The notes under the pieces: model-generated
Databases searched by the model: none
What the model was told of the DNA's origin: nothing
The model's input: the letters and a program-made list of their open reading frames with translations, nothing else
Made by a program: the position numbers and the translations under genes
Part shown: piece by piece, positions 7,458 through 16,566 of the stretch
Position numbering within the stretch: the stretch's first letter is position 1
How the letters are laid out: each line of letters starts with the position of its first letter
NCBI RefSeq assembly: GCF_020410765.1
Contig: NZ_CP084541.1
Span: forward strand, 5,882,001-5,946,000
Origin: Streptomyces marincola
GTDB taxonomy: Bacteria; Actinomycetota; Actinomycetes; Streptomycetales; Streptomycetaceae
DNA length: 64,000 nt
Direction of reading: 5' to 3'

Positions 7458-8327
7458 ATGGACGACAACGGCCACCAGCTCGGCGCCTTCCTGCGGGCGC
7501 GCCGCGCCCGCGTCACGCCGGAGAGCATCGGGATTCCCGGCGGAGGCCGCCGCCGGGTGCGCGGCCTGCGCAGGGAGGAGCTGGCGCAGCGCGCCGGCAT
7601 CAGCGTCGACTACTACGTGCGGCTCGAACAGGGCCGGTCCACCGCGCCCTCGGCGGACGTGCTCGACGCGCTGGCCCGGGCGCTTGAGCTCGACGCCACG
7701 GAGCGCGAGCACTTGAGGACGCTCGCCGTCACGCGCCCGCGGCGCGCCGCGGCCGGCCCGGCGCGAACCGGGGAGCGCGGCGCGCCCGTGCAGCGCGTGC
7801 TGGACGGCCTGCGGGGGCTGCCCGCCATCGTCACCAACCACCGGCTCGACATCGTGGCGTGGAACCGGCTGGGCTCCGAGCTGTTCGGCCGGGTCGCGCA
7901 GCGGGACGCGCCCTGGCGCAACCACGCGCGGTACACGTTCCTCGATCCCGCCGCCCGCGTCTTCTTCCCCGACTGGGCCGAGCGCGCCTCGGAGACCGCC
8001 GCGGTGCTCAGGCACGCCATGGGCCGCCACCCGCAGGACCGGCGACTGGCCGGGCTCGTGGCCGAACTCGGGCGGGACAGCGAGGAGTTCAGGGATCGGT
8101 GGAAGGCAGGTGACGTGCTGGTCTGCGGCGGCGGCACGCGCCGCTTCCACCACCCGGCGGTCGGCGGCCTGACGCTCGACTACCAGACGCTGCACGTGCC
8201 GGCGCCCGACGGCGGCCCCGCCGAGCAGATGTACGTGTACAGCGCGGCCGAGGGGAGCGCGGCGGGCGCGGCGCTCCGGGAGTTGGCGGCGCGTGCCGAC
8301 GGCGCGCGGGTGGCCGCGGGCCTCTGA
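7458..8327 (+). CDS. MmyB-like XRE-family transcriptional regulator
   Basis: The 289-residue protein has an N-terminal helix-turn-helix ('LGAFLRARRARVTPESIGI', then 'RRVRGLRREELAQRAGISVDYYVRLEQGR') and, from about residue 110, the MmyB ligand-binding domain with 'VTNHRLDIVAWNRLGSELFG', 'NHARYTFLDP' and 'GDVLVCGGGTRRFHHPAVGG'. This architecture is very common in Streptomyces next to oxidoreductases, where the regulator usually represses its neighbour until an unknown ligand binds. The ATG at 7458 puts the HTH right at the start, as in relatives. The palindrome at 7410-7430 is its likely target. Confidence 0.92.
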   Translation: MDDNGHQLGAFLRARRARVTPESIGIPGGGRRRVRGLRREELAQRAGISVDYYVRLEQGRSTAPSADVLDALARALELDATEREHLRTLAVTRPRRAAAGPARTGERGAPVQRVLDGLRGLPAIVTNHRLDIVAWNRLGSELFGRVAQRDAPWRNHARYTFLDPAARVFFPDWAERASETAAVLRHAMGRHPQDRRLAGLVAELGRDSEEFRDRWKAGDVLVCGGGTRRFHHPAVGGLTLDYQTLHVPAPDGGPAEQMYVYSAAEGSAAGAALRELAARADGARVAAGL

Positions 8328-8420
8328 GCGCGCCGGCGCACGACCTCCTTACCCGTACGCTCCCGCCCCGGCCTGCCGACCGCGTAACGTGGAGTCGCTC
8401 CCGGCCCGGAAGGAGAGACG

Positions 8421-10940
8421 GTGACCGCCGATCCCGAACGCCCGCAGCAGGAGGATCCCCCGCCCCCGGAGGCTGTGGGGCGGATACCGCTCGCCGTGGT
8501 CGTCGTCGACGGCGCCGGCCTCGTCACCCACTGGAGCACGGGCGCCCGCCGCCTCTTCGGCCCGGCAAGGGAACAGGCGGTGGGGCGGCCGGCCGCCGAG
8601 ATCATGCCGGTGTCCGGCATCGTCGACCGCGACCCCGGGCCCGACGCCGTTCCCGCCGACCCGTGGCCCGGCGCCCCGGACGGCGGCGGGCCCCTCGACC
8701 CCGACACGCGCGTCGAGATCATCTTCGGCGCGGAGACCACCGAGCTGACCCAGCCGACGGCGGGCCGCTTCTGGACCAGGGACCCCGAGCCGGGCGGCGC
8801 CGCCCGCGACGTGCTGTGGTGGATCTACCCGCTGCACGGTCCGGGGGCGGCCCGCGTCCTGGTGCTCGCCGCGGACGGCAGCAGGGTCGAGGCGGCGGGC
8901 CCGGGCCGCAAGGAGCGCCTCGTCCCCGGCTTCGCCCCGCACACCGAGTTCGCGGAGGCGGACCGGCTCGCCGCCGAACTGCCCGACATCCTGCCCGGCA
9001 TGAGCACGCGCGACAGCGCCCGCATCGCCGCCCGCGTGCTCGAACTCGGCTATCCCGTCCTCGACATCAGCCACCACGCCCGGCTGCCCGTCAGCCCCGA
9101 CTGGGGCGTGCCCCTGCGGGTGCGCCGACGCGACGCGCTGCGCCGCGCGGTGGAGCGGGCCAGGGCGGCGCACGACGAGGAGACCGCGGCGGCGGCCGAG
9201 GCGGAGCTGGCGTCCGACCTGGAGTACGCGGCGGTCCGCGAACGCCTCGAATTCCTCAACGAGGTGAGCGGGCGCATCGGTTCCTCGCTCGACCTCGCCC
9301 GCACCATCCGCGAGGTCAGCGCCGCGGTCGTGCCCCGCTTCACCGATGTCGCCGGCACCTACCTGCGCGAACAGGTCGTCGCGGGCGAGGGCTTCCCCGA
9401 CGGCCCGCCCGACGCCCGCACCCTGTGGCACCGCGTCGCCGTCGAGCACAACGACGAACCGGGGCGCTGGGACGACGTGATCCCGATCGGGGAATCGATG
9501 CCGTTTCCCGAACACACCCCGTTCTTCCAGTGCATGTCCAGCGGTCAGCCGGTCCTGGTACCGCGCGTATCGGAGGAGATGGGCCACGCCATCGCCGCGC
9601 AGTTCGAGAAGCGCGACATCCGGCCGCTGATCACCCACCGCTCCATGCTCATCGTGCCGCTGAAGGCACGGCAGGTCGTCCTCGGCTTCATGATCCTGCT
9701 GCGGCACGCCGAGCGGCCGGAGTTCAACGACATGGACCGCGTGACCGGCGCGGAACTCGCGGCGCGCGCCGGGCTCGTGCTCGACAACGCCCGCATGTAC
9801 ACGCTCCAGGAGAACGTCGCCGACACCCTCCAGGACAGCATGCTGCCGCGCGTCCAGCCCCGCATGGCCGGCTGCGACGTCGCCACCCGCTACCTGCCGG
9901 GCACCAGCCTCGGCCGGGTCGGCGGCGACTGGTTCGACACCATCAGGCTCCCCGGCTGCCGCACCGCGCTGGTCGTCGGGGACGTCATGGGCCACGGGCT
10001 CAACTCGGCCGCCATGATGGGCCAGTTGCGGACGGCCGTGCAGACCATGGCCGCGCTCGGCACCGAGCCGGCGCAGCTCCTGCGCGGCCTGGACGACCTC
10101 GCCCAGCGGCTCGGCGACCACTACCTGGCCACCTGCCTGTACGCCGTCTACGACCCGGTGCGCTCGGTGCTGCGGCTCGCCAACGCCGGGCACATCCCGC
10201 CCGTGCTCGTCGCCGCGGCCGACGGCACGGGACGCCTGCTCGACCTGCCGACGGGCGCGCCCATCGGGGTCGGCCGGGTCCCGTTCACCACCGTCGAGGT
10301 GCCCGTCGAGCCAGGCGACCGGCTCGTGATGTGCACCGACGGCCTGGTCGAGGTCCGCGGCCAGGACATCGGCGTCGGGCTCGCCGCGCTGTGCGAGTCC
10401 GCCGCCCACCCGGCCGCCGCCATGGACGACGCCTGCGACGCCGTCATCAGGGCCCTGGCCGCCGCGACCGCGCCCGAGGACCGCAAGGACGACGTGGCGC
10501 TGCTGATGGCCCGGCTGGCCGGCATCCCGCCGGGCGATGTCGCCCACTGGCAGTTGGACACCCACCCCGCCGAGGTGTCCCGCGCGCGGCGGCTGGTCCG
10601 CGACCGGCTGAGCGACTGGGGGCTGTCCTTCGCCGCGGACACCGCGGAACTGCTCGCCAGCGAGCTGGTGACCAACGCCGTGCGGCACGCGGGCCCCGGG
10701 CCGATCGGGCTGCGCCTGGTGCGCGCCGACGCGCTGCTGTGCGAGGTCACCGACGGCTCGCCCGCGCTTCCGGTGCTGCGCGAGGCCCGCGGGTCCGACG
10801 CCGCGGGCCGCGGCCTCAACGTCGTCGGCCGGCTGGCCCGCGCCTGGGGCAGCCACGCGGGCGGACCGGGCAAGACGGTGTGGTTCGAGCAGAGCCTGAC
10901 CAGGCCGGGCCCCGGCGCCCGGGGGCGGGGTGCCGCGTGA
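8421..10940 (+). CDS. SpoIIE-type PP2C phosphatase with PAS, GAF and anti-sigma-like ATPase domains
   Basis: This 839-residue cytoplasmic signalling protein starts at GTG 8421 behind a good AGGAGA site. Domains in order: a PAS-like sensor (about 20-150; 'IPLAVVVVDGAGLVTHWSTG'), a linker with a charged helix near 240-270, a GAF domain (about 290-470), a SpoIIE/PP2C phosphatase (about 490-690) with 'RVGGDWFDTIRL', 'VVGDVMGHGL' and 'LVMCTDGLVE', and a C-terminal HATPase_c_2 domain (about 720-830) with 'LASELVTNAVRHA' and 'GRGLNVV'. The family controls anti-sigma-factor antagonists by dephosphorylation, while the ATPase domain resembles anti-sigma kinases; a single chain thus carries both activities. 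Its stop overlaps the next gene by four bases. Confidence 0.93.
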   Translation: MTADPERPQQEDPPPPEAVGRIPLAVVVVDGAGLVTHWSTGARRLFGPAREQAVGRPAAEIMPVSGIVDRDPGPDAVPADPWPGAPDGGGPLDPDTRVEIIFGAETTELTQPTAGRFWTRDPEPGGAARDVLWWIYPLHGPGAARVLVLAADGSRVEAAGPGRKERLVPGFAPHTEFAEADRLAAELPDILPGMSTRDSARIAARVLELGYPVLDISHHARLPVSPDWGVPLRVRRRDALRRAVERARAAHDEETAAAAEAELASDLEYAAVRERLEFLNEVSGRIGSSLDLARTIREVSAAVVPRFTDVAGTYLREQVVAGEGFPDGPPDARTLWHRVAVEHNDEPGRWDDVIPIGESMPFPEHTPFFQCMSSGQPVLVPRVSEEMGHAIAAQFEKRDIRPLITHRSMLIVPLKARQVVLGFMILLRHAERPEFNDMDRVTGAELAARAGLVLDNARMYTLQENVADTLQDSMLPRVQPRMAGCDVATRYLPGTSLGRVGGDWFDTIRLPGCRTALVVGDVMGHGLNSAAMMGQLRTAVQTMAALGTEPAQLLRGLDDLAQRLGDHYLATCLYAVYDPVRSVLRLANAGHIPPVLVAAADGTGRLLDLPTGAPIGVGRVPFTTVEVPVEPGDRLVMCTDGLVEVRGQDIGVGLAALCESAAHPAAAMDDACDAVIRALAAATAPEDRKDDVALLMARLAGIPPGDVAHWQLDTHPAEVSRARRLVRDRLSDWGLSFAADTAELLASELVTNAVRHAGPGPIGLRLVRADALLCEVTDGSPALPVLREARGSDAAGRGLNVVGRLARAWGSHAGGPGKTVWFEQSLTRPGPGARGRGAA

Positions 10941-11659
10941 CCGGCGCCGCGGCGGCCGGCGCCTGGGACGGCTTCTGGCGCGCCGCGCCCCCCGGCCCCA
11001 ACACCGTGTTCTGGGACGCCGCGCCCGCCGAGGTCGCGGCGGCGCACCTGCCGCACTTCGCCCCCCATCTGGCGCAGCCGCTGCCGCTGGTCGACGTGGG
11101 CTGCGGCAACGGGACCCAGACCGTGTTCCTGGCCGAGCGGCACGCGGGGCCCGTGCTCGGTGTCGACCTGTCGGCCGAGGCGGTGGCCCGCGCCCGCCGC
11201 GCGGCGGGCGCGGGCCCGGCCGCGTTCAGGACGCTGGACGCCGCCGACGCGGACGCCGTGCGCGCGCTGCACCGCGAGCTGGGCGACAGCCACGTCTACC
11301 TGCGCGGCGTGCTGCACCAGGCGCCGCCGGCCGGGCAGGCCGCGCTGGCCGCGGGCGTCGCCGCGCTCCTCGGCGCGCGCGGGCGCGGCTTCGTCGTCGA
11401 GCCCTCCGAGGCGGCGAAGGCCGCCCTGGCCGGCCTGCTGCGGCGTTCCGGCGGCCCGCCGCCCACCCTGGCCGCCGTCTTCGAGCACGGCATCGCGCCG
11501 GCCGGCCTCACCGAGGGGCGGCTGCCCGACCTGTTCCGCGCGGCCGGCCTCGCGGTGCTCGCCGCCGGTTCGCTGCCGCTGGCCACCACCGAGCGCGGCA
11601 CCGACGGCACGGCCGTCACCCTGCCGTCGAACTGGCTGGTCGTCGGTCGCCGCGGGTAA
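10937..11659 (+). CDS. Class I SAM-dependent methyltransferase
   Basis: The 240-residue protein starts at GTG 10937, overlapping the phosphatase stop as GTGA, so the two are translationally coupled. It has the Rossmann methyltransferase pattern: 'PLVDVGCGNGTQTVFLAER' (motif I), 'VLGVDLSAEAVARARR' (motif II) and 'SHVYLRGVLHQAPPA' (motif IV region). The substrate is unknown. Coupling to a SpoIIE-type regulator is unusual and suggests a signalling or stress role, but this is inference. Confidence 0.85.
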   Translation: MTGAAAAGAWDGFWRAAPPGPNTVFWDAAPAEVAAAHLPHFAPHLAQPLPLVDVGCGNGTQTVFLAERHAGPVLGVDLSAEAVARARRAAGAGPAAFRTLDAADADAVRALHRELGDSHVYLRGVLHQAPPAGQAALAAGVAALLGARGRGFVVEPSEAAKAALAGLLRRSGGPPPTLAAVFEHGIAPAGLTEGRLPDLFRAAGLAVLAAGSLPLATTERGTDGTAVTLPSNWLVVGRRG

Positions 11660-11670
11660 CGTGACGGCCC

Positions 11671-12507
11671 ATGACCCGGATTCTCGTTTCGGCCGACATG
11701 GAAGGGGCCACCGGCGTCACCTGGCCCGCCGACTGCCTCCCCGGCACCCCGGAGTGGCAGCGCTGCCGGCCCATGCTCACCTCCGACGTCAACGCCGCCA
11801 TCGCGGGCTTCTTCGACGGCGGCGCCACCGAGGTGCTGGTCAACGAGGCGCACATGACGATGCGCAACCTGCTGCTCGAACAGCTGGACGACCGCGCGGA
11901 GTTGCTGACCGGCCGCCACAAGGACCTCAGCATGGTCGAGGGCGTCCAGCGCGGCGACGTGGACGGCCTGGCGTTCATCGGCTACCACACGGGCGCGGGC
12001 GACGAGGGCGTGCTCGCGCACACCTACCTGGGGAACTCGGTCACCGGCGTCTTCGTCGACGGCGTCCGCGCCAGCGAGGGCCTGCTGAACGCGCTGGTCG
12101 CCGCCGAGTACGGCACCCCCGTGGTCCTGGTCACCGGCGACGACCGCACGTGCCTGGACGCCGGTGGCTACGCGCCCGGCGTGCCGGCCGTCGCGGTCAA
12201 GGACTACGTGTCGCGCTACGCGGCCGTCTGCCGCACGCCCGCGCGGACCGCCGCCGACATCCGCGCCGCCGCGGCGGACGCGGTCGCGCACGCCGTGCGC
12301 CGCCCGCCGGCCGAGCGGGTCGCGCGCCGGATCGAGGTCGAGTTCGACGCGGAGCACCTGGCCGGGGCGGCGGCCATCGTGCCGGGTGTCGAGCGGACGG
12401 AGCCGCTGCGCGTGGCGTTCACGGCGGAGTCGATGTACGAGGGTATCCGCTGTTTCAAGGCGGTCACAACGCTGGTATCCGCGGCGGTGGAGGAATGGTA
12501 TGGCTGA
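11671..12507 (+). CDS. M55-family D-aminopeptidase (DppA-like)
   Basis: The 278-residue product opens with 'RILVSADMEGATGV', where the Asp and Glu are metal ligands of DppA-type enzymes, and contains 'FFDGGATEVLVNEAHMTMRN', 'FIGYHTGAGDEGVLAHTY' and 'GVPAVAVKDYVSRYAA', all family blocks. M55 enzymes are zinc-dependent, usually decameric aminopeptidases acting on D-amino-acid-containing peptides. It lies 11 bases after the methyltransferase and overlaps the M20 peptidase by eight bases, giving a peptide-catabolism run. No signal peptide, so it works on imported peptides. Confidence 0.92.
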   Translation: MTRILVSADMEGATGVTWPADCLPGTPEWQRCRPMLTSDVNAAIAGFFDGGATEVLVNEAHMTMRNLLLEQLDDRAELLTGRHKDLSMVEGVQRGDVDGLAFIGYHTGAGDEGVLAHTYLGNSVTGVFVDGVRASEGLLNALVAAEYGTPVVLVTGDDRTCLDAGGYAPGVPAVAVKDYVSRYAAVCRTPARTAADIRAAAADAVAHAVRRPPAERVARRIEVEFDAEHLAGAAAIVPGVERTEPLRVAFTAESMYEGIRCFKAVTTLVSAAVEEWYG

Positions 12508-13891
12508 GCAGGACAACGGCGCCCACGACGGCACGGCACCCGGCGGCGGGGCACCGCACATCGACGCCACGGCGCTCGACGAGGCCGTCAGGTTCACGTC
12601 CGACCTGATCCGCCTCGACACCACCAACCGGGGCGGCGGAGACGGCACGGAACGCGAAGCGGCCGAGTACGTCGCGGCCCGCCTGGCCGAGGCGGGGATC
12701 GAACCGCTCCTGCTGGAGAAGGCCCCGGGGCGCACGAACGTCGTGGCGCGTGTGCCGGGCGCCGACCCGGCCGCCCCCGCGCTCCTCGTCCACGGCCACC
12801 TCGACGTCGTGCCCGCCGACCCGGGGGAGTGGCAGGTGCACCCCTTCTCCGGCGAGATCCGCGACGGCGTCGTCTGGGGGCGCGGCGCGGTCGACATGAA
12901 GGACTCCGACGCCATGGTCCTGGCCGTCGTCCGCGCCTGGGCCCGCGCCGGCGTGCGCCCGGCGCGGGACATCGTGCTGGCCTTCACGGCCGACGAGGAG
13001 GACACCGCCCAGTACGGCTCTGGTTTCCTCGTCGCGCACCGGCCCGAACTGTTCGAGGGCTGCACCGAGGCGATCGGCGAGTCCGGCGCGTTCACCTTCC
13101 ACCCCGGCGACGGCCGCCGCATCTACCCGGTGGCGGCGGGCGAACGCGGCACCGCGTGGCTCACCCTCACCGCCGGCGGCCGGGCGGGCCACGGCTCGAA
13201 GATCAACCGCGAGAACGCCGTCACGCGCCTGTCCGCCGCCGTCACCCGCATCGGCGAGCACACCTGGCCGGTCCGGCTGACCCCCGTCGTCCGCGCCGCG
13301 CTGACCGAACTCGCCGGCCTGTACGGCGTTCCGCTGCCCGACCTCGACGCCGACGACCCCGCCGCGCTCGCCGCAGGCGTGGACGACCTGCTCGCGCGCA
13401 TCGGCCCGGCCGCCGCGCTGATCGCGCCCACCGTGCGCAACAGCGCCAACCCCACCATGCTGGACGCCGGCTACAAGGTGAACGTCATCCCGGGGCGCGC
13501 CCGCGCGCACGTCGACGGGCGGGTCCTGCCCGGCGGCGAGCAGGAGTTCACCGACACCCTCGACCGGCTCACGGGGCCAGGCGTCGACTGGGAGCACCTG
13601 CACCACGAGATCCCGCTCCAGGCCCCCGTGGACGGGCCGGCGTTCGCCGTCATGCGGGAGGCGCTGCTGCACTTCGACCCCGGCGCGCACGTGATCCCCT
13701 ACTGCATGTCGGGCGGCACCGACGCCAAGCAGTTCTCCCGGCTCGGGGTGACCGGCTACGGCTTCATGCCGCTGCGGCTGCCGCCCGGCTTCGACTACCA
13801 GGCGATGTTCCACGGCGTCGACGAGCGCGTACCCGTCGACGCCCTCCACTTCGGCACGCGCGTGCTCGACCGCGCGCTGCGCGCCCTGTGA
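12500..13891 (+). CDS. M20/M25/M40-family metallopeptidase
   Basis: The 463-residue protein has the M20 metal-binding motifs in order: 'LLVHGHLDVVPAD' (His and catalytic Asp), 'WGRGAVDMKDSDAM' (bridging Asp), 'FTADEEDTAQYGS' (Glu pair), and 'CMSGGTDAKQF' near the C terminus. The central dimerisation domain begins near 'AWLTLTAGGRAGHGS'. The family covers dipeptidases, deacylases and carboxypeptidases; exact substrate is uncertain. ATG 12500 overlaps the M55 gene by eight bases, so the two are co-translated. It is cytoplasmic by lack of a signal peptide. Confidence 0.92.
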   Translation: MAEQDNGAHDGTAPGGGAPHIDATALDEAVRFTSDLIRLDTTNRGGGDGTEREAAEYVAARLAEAGIEPLLLEKAPGRTNVVARVPGADPAAPALLVHGHLDVVPADPGEWQVHPFSGEIRDGVVWGRGAVDMKDSDAMVLAVVRAWARAGVRPARDIVLAFTADEEDTAQYGSGFLVAHRPELFEGCTEAIGESGAFTFHPGDGRRIYPVAAGERGTAWLTLTAGGRAGHGSKINRENAVTRLSAAVTRIGEHTWPVRLTPVVRAALTELAGLYGVPLPDLDADDPAALAAGVDDLLARIGPAAALIAPTVRNSANPTMLDAGYKVNVIPGRARAHVDGRVLPGGEQEFTDTLDRLTGPGVDWEHLHHEIPLQAPVDGPAFAVMREALLHFDPGAHVIPYCMSGGTDAKQFSRLGVTGYGFMPLRLPPGFDYQAMFHGVDERVPVDALHFGTRVLDRALRAL

Positions 13892-13947
13892 CGCGGGGCG
13901 CCGGGGCCGGACCCGGCAGGCACGAGGACGAGCACAGGGAGGAACCC

Positions 13948-15957
13948 GTGGGCCGACGCCTACCGCACGGCACGTGGCCGTCCCCGGTCGACGCGGCCAT
14001 GGTGGCCGCGCACGACGGGCGCCCCGAATACCTCGGCGCGGTCGGCGAGGAGCTGTGGTGGACGGCGCCGCGCCCGGCCGAGGCGGGCCGCCGCGCCCTG
14101 CTGCGCCTGCGGCCGGGCGCCGAAAAGCCGGAGTCCGTCCTGCCCCCGCCGTGGAACGTGCGCAGCCGCGTCCTCGAATACGGCGGCCTGCCGTGGGCCG
14201 GGATCGCGCGCGACGCGGGCGGCCCGCTGGTCGTCTTCGTGGACTTCGCCGACCAGCGCCTGTACGCCGTCGAGCCCGACGCCCCCGGCGGGCCGCGCCC
14301 GCGCCCGCTGACGCCGGACGCGGGCGGCCCGGACCGGCTGCGCTGGTGCGATCCGGTGATCCGGGCCGAGGCGGGCGAGGTCTGGTGCGTGCTCGAAGAG
14401 CTCGGCGCCGGCCACCCGGCCGACCCCGAGGACGTCAGGCGGCTGCCCGTGGCCGTGCCCCTCGACGGCGGCGCGGCCGGTGACCGCGCCGCGGTGCGCG
14501 CGCTCGACGGGCCGCGCCACCGCTTCGTCACCGGGCCGCGCCCCTCGCCCGACGGCCGGCGCGCGGTGTGGCTGGCCTGGGACCACCCGCGGATGCCGTG
14601 GGACGGCACGGAGGTGAAGATCGCCGAGGTCGCGCCGGGGCCCGAGCCCGTGTTCACGGACGTGCGCACCCTGGCGGGGGGCCCCGACGAGTCCGTGGCA
14701 CAGGCCGAGTGGGCCCCCGACGGGAGCCTGCTCGTCGCGAGCGACCGCACCGGCTGGTGGAACGTGCACCGCGTCGACCCCGGCACCGGGCACGCGGTGA
14801 ACCTGTGCCCGAGGCCCGAGGAGTTCGCCGACGCCCTGTGGCGCGTCGGCAGCCGCTGGTTCGCGCCGCTCGATGACGGGACCATCGCCGTCACCCACGG
14901 CCGCGGCTCCGCCCGGCTCGGCGTCCTCGACCCGGCCACGGGGCACCTGGCCGACGCCCCGGGCCCGTGGACCGAGTGGCAGCCGTGCCTGGCCGTGCGG
15001 GGCACCCGGGTCACCGGCATCGCGGCGGGTCCTGACCGGGGCCACGAGATCGTCCGCCTCGACACCGCGACGGGCCACTGCCAGGCCGTCGCCGCCCACT
15101 ACCGCGACCCGGTCGACCCGGCCTACCACGCCCCGCCGCTGCGCCGGGTGTTCGAGGGACCGGGCGGCCGGGAGGTGCACGCGCTGATCCACGCGCCGCA
15201 CCACCCGGAGGTCACCGGGCCCGAGGGCGCGGCGCCGCCGTTCGTCATCTGGGCGCACGGCGGTCCGACCTCCCGCTGGAGCGAGGCGCTCGATCTTGAG
15301 GTCTCCTTCTTCACCTCGCGCGGCATCGGCGTCGCCCGCGTCGACTACGGCGGCTCCACGGGGTACGGCCGCGCCTACCGCGACCGGCTGCGGGAGCGGT
15401 GGGGCGTCGTCGATGTCGAGGACTGCGCCGCCGTGGCCCGCGCGCTGGCGGCCGAGGGCAGCGCCGACCCGGCGGCCCTGGCCATCCGGGGCGGCAGCGC
15501 GGGCGGCTGGACCGCCGCCGCGTCCCTCGCGGACCCGGCGACCTCCGGCCTCTACGCCTGCGCCGCCATCTCCTACCCCGTCCTCGACCTCGCCGCGTGG
15601 GGCCCCGGCACGACCCACGACTTCGAGTCCCGCTACCCGGAGACGCTGATCGGGCCGCGCGACGCGGTGGGCGACCGCTACCGGGAGCGTTCCCCTGTGC
15701 ACCGCGCGCACGGCATCACCGCGCCGTTCCTGCTGCTCCAGGGGCTCGACGACCCCATCTGCCCGCCCGCGCAGGCCGAGGCGCTGGTCGCGGCCGTGGC
15801 GGGCCGCGACGTTCCGCACACGTACCTGACGTTCCCGGGCGAGGGCCACGGCTTCCGCCGCGCCGACACCGTCCGCACCGCGCTCGAAGCCGAACTCGCC
15901 CTCTACCTGGCGACGTTCCCCGGCACCGCGGCCCGTGCCCGGGACCGGGGGCACTGA
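13948..15957 (+). CDS. S9-family prolyl-oligopeptidase-type serine peptidase
   Basis: The 669-residue enzyme starts at GTG 13948 behind GGGAGGA. Its N-terminal two thirds form a beta-propeller ('RHRFVTGPRPSPDGRRAVWL', 'VAQAEWAPDGSLLVASDRTG'). The C-terminal alpha/beta-hydrolase domain starts near 'FVIWAHGGPT'. The nucleophile is Ser517 in 'RGGSAGG', the acid is Asp601 or Asp602 in 'QGLDDPICPP', and the base is His634 in 'GEGHGF'. It should cut short peptides in the cytoplasm, completing the M55-M20-S9 set. A stem-loop overlaps its stop codon and likely ends the operon. Confidence 0.93.
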   Translation: MGRRLPHGTWPSPVDAAMVAAHDGRPEYLGAVGEELWWTAPRPAEAGRRALLRLRPGAEKPESVLPPPWNVRSRVLEYGGLPWAGIARDAGGPLVVFVDFADQRLYAVEPDAPGGPRPRPLTPDAGGPDRLRWCDPVIRAEAGEVWCVLEELGAGHPADPEDVRRLPVAVPLDGGAAGDRAAVRALDGPRHRFVTGPRPSPDGRRAVWLAWDHPRMPWDGTEVKIAEVAPGPEPVFTDVRTLAGGPDESVAQAEWAPDGSLLVASDRTGWWNVHRVDPGTGHAVNLCPRPEEFADALWRVGSRWFAPLDDGTIAVTHGRGSARLGVLDPATGHLADAPGPWTEWQPCLAVRGTRVTGIAAGPDRGHEIVRLDTATGHCQAVAAHYRDPVDPAYHAPPLRRVFEGPGGREVHALIHAPHHPEVTGPEGAAPPFVIWAHGGPTSRWSEALDLEVSFFTSRGIGVARVDYGGSTGYGRAYRDRLRERWGVVDVEDCAAVARALAAEGSADPAALAIRGGSAGGWTAAASLADPATSGLYACAAISYPVLDLAAWGPGTTHDFESRYPETLIGPRDAVGDRYRERSPVHRAHGITAPFLLLQGLDDPICPPAQAEALVAAVAGRDVPHTYLTFPGEGHGFRRADTVRTALEAELALYLATFPGTAARARDRGH

Positions 15958-15977
15958 GCCGCCGGCCCGGCGGCTCA
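15955..15977 (+). terminator. Stem-loop at the end of the peptidase operon
   Basis: TGAGCCGCC (15955-15963) pairs perfectly with GGCGGCTCA (15969-15977) around a GGCCC loop. The 5' arm contains the S9 peptidase stop codon. There is no T-tract, which is normal for terminators in this base composition. Confidence 0.65.
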
Positions 15978-16054
15978 CCCGAATGGCGCAGACCGGGGAG
16001 CGGGGTGACGATGGAGTGAGGAGGAAGACACCGAAGCCCCCGAGGAGGGACGCC

Positions 16055-16471
16055 ATGACCACCGCCGCGGAGATCATGAACCCGGGCGCCCAGTGGATCC
16101 CGGAGACGGAAACGCTCGACCGGGCCGCGCAGCTGATGCGCGAGCTGGGCGTGGGCGCCCTGCCGGTCAGCGACCCCGAGGAGCGGCTGTGCGGCATCAT
16201 CACCGACCGTGACATCGTCGTGAAGTGCGTCGCCGCGGGCCACGACCCGGCCCAGGTGACGGCGAGCGAGCTGTGCCAGGGCACACCCCGCTGGATCAAC
16301 GACGACGCGGACGTCTCCGAGGTGCTGTCCACCATGGGCACCCACCAGATCCGCCGGCTGCCGGTGATCGACGAGGACAAGCGCCTGGTCGGCATGATCA
16401 GCGAGTCCGACCTCGCCCAGGTGCTCACCGACGACCAGATCGCCGACTTCGTCTCCCAGGTCTACGCCTGA
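16055..16471 (+). CDS. Two-CBS-domain protein
   Basis: The 138-residue protein consists of a CBS pair and little else: 'TAAEIMNPGAQWIPETETLD' then 'LCGIITDRDIVVKCVAAG' for the first, and 'ADVSEVLSTMGTHQIRRLPV' then 'LVGMISESDLAQVL' for the second. CBS pairs bind adenosyl nucleotides and act as energy or redox sensors; small stand-alone ones are common in actinomycetes and often stress-induced. ATG 16055 follows a strong GGAGGGA site. A terminator-like hairpin lies 16 bases after the stop. Confidence 0.92.
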   Translation: MTTAAEIMNPGAQWIPETETLDRAAQLMRELGVGALPVSDPEERLCGIITDRDIVVKCVAAGHDPAQVTASELCQGTPRWINDDADVSEVLSTMGTHQIRRLPVIDEDKRLVGMISESDLAQVLTDDQIADFVSQVYA

Positions 16472-16486
16472 ACGGCCGACCGCCCA

Positions 16487-16520
16487 CCGGGGTCCGTGCC
16501 GTTCGCGGCGCGGACCCCGG
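16487..16520 (+). terminator. Terminator-like hairpin after the CBS gene
   Basis: CCGGGGTCCG (16487-16496) and CGGACCCCGG (16511-16520) are perfect complements around a 14-nt loop, starting 16 bases after the CBS stop. Confidence 0.65.
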
Positions 16521-16566
16521 CGCGGTTCGCCGGGCGGCGGGCGCCGCCCGCTCGCATCCTGGTGCC

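Noticed and set aside
8349..10856. An 835-codon minus-strand frame
   Set aside because: It is exactly antisense to the phosphatase gene and has no recognisable domains; stop codons are simply rare on the complement of GC-rich genes.
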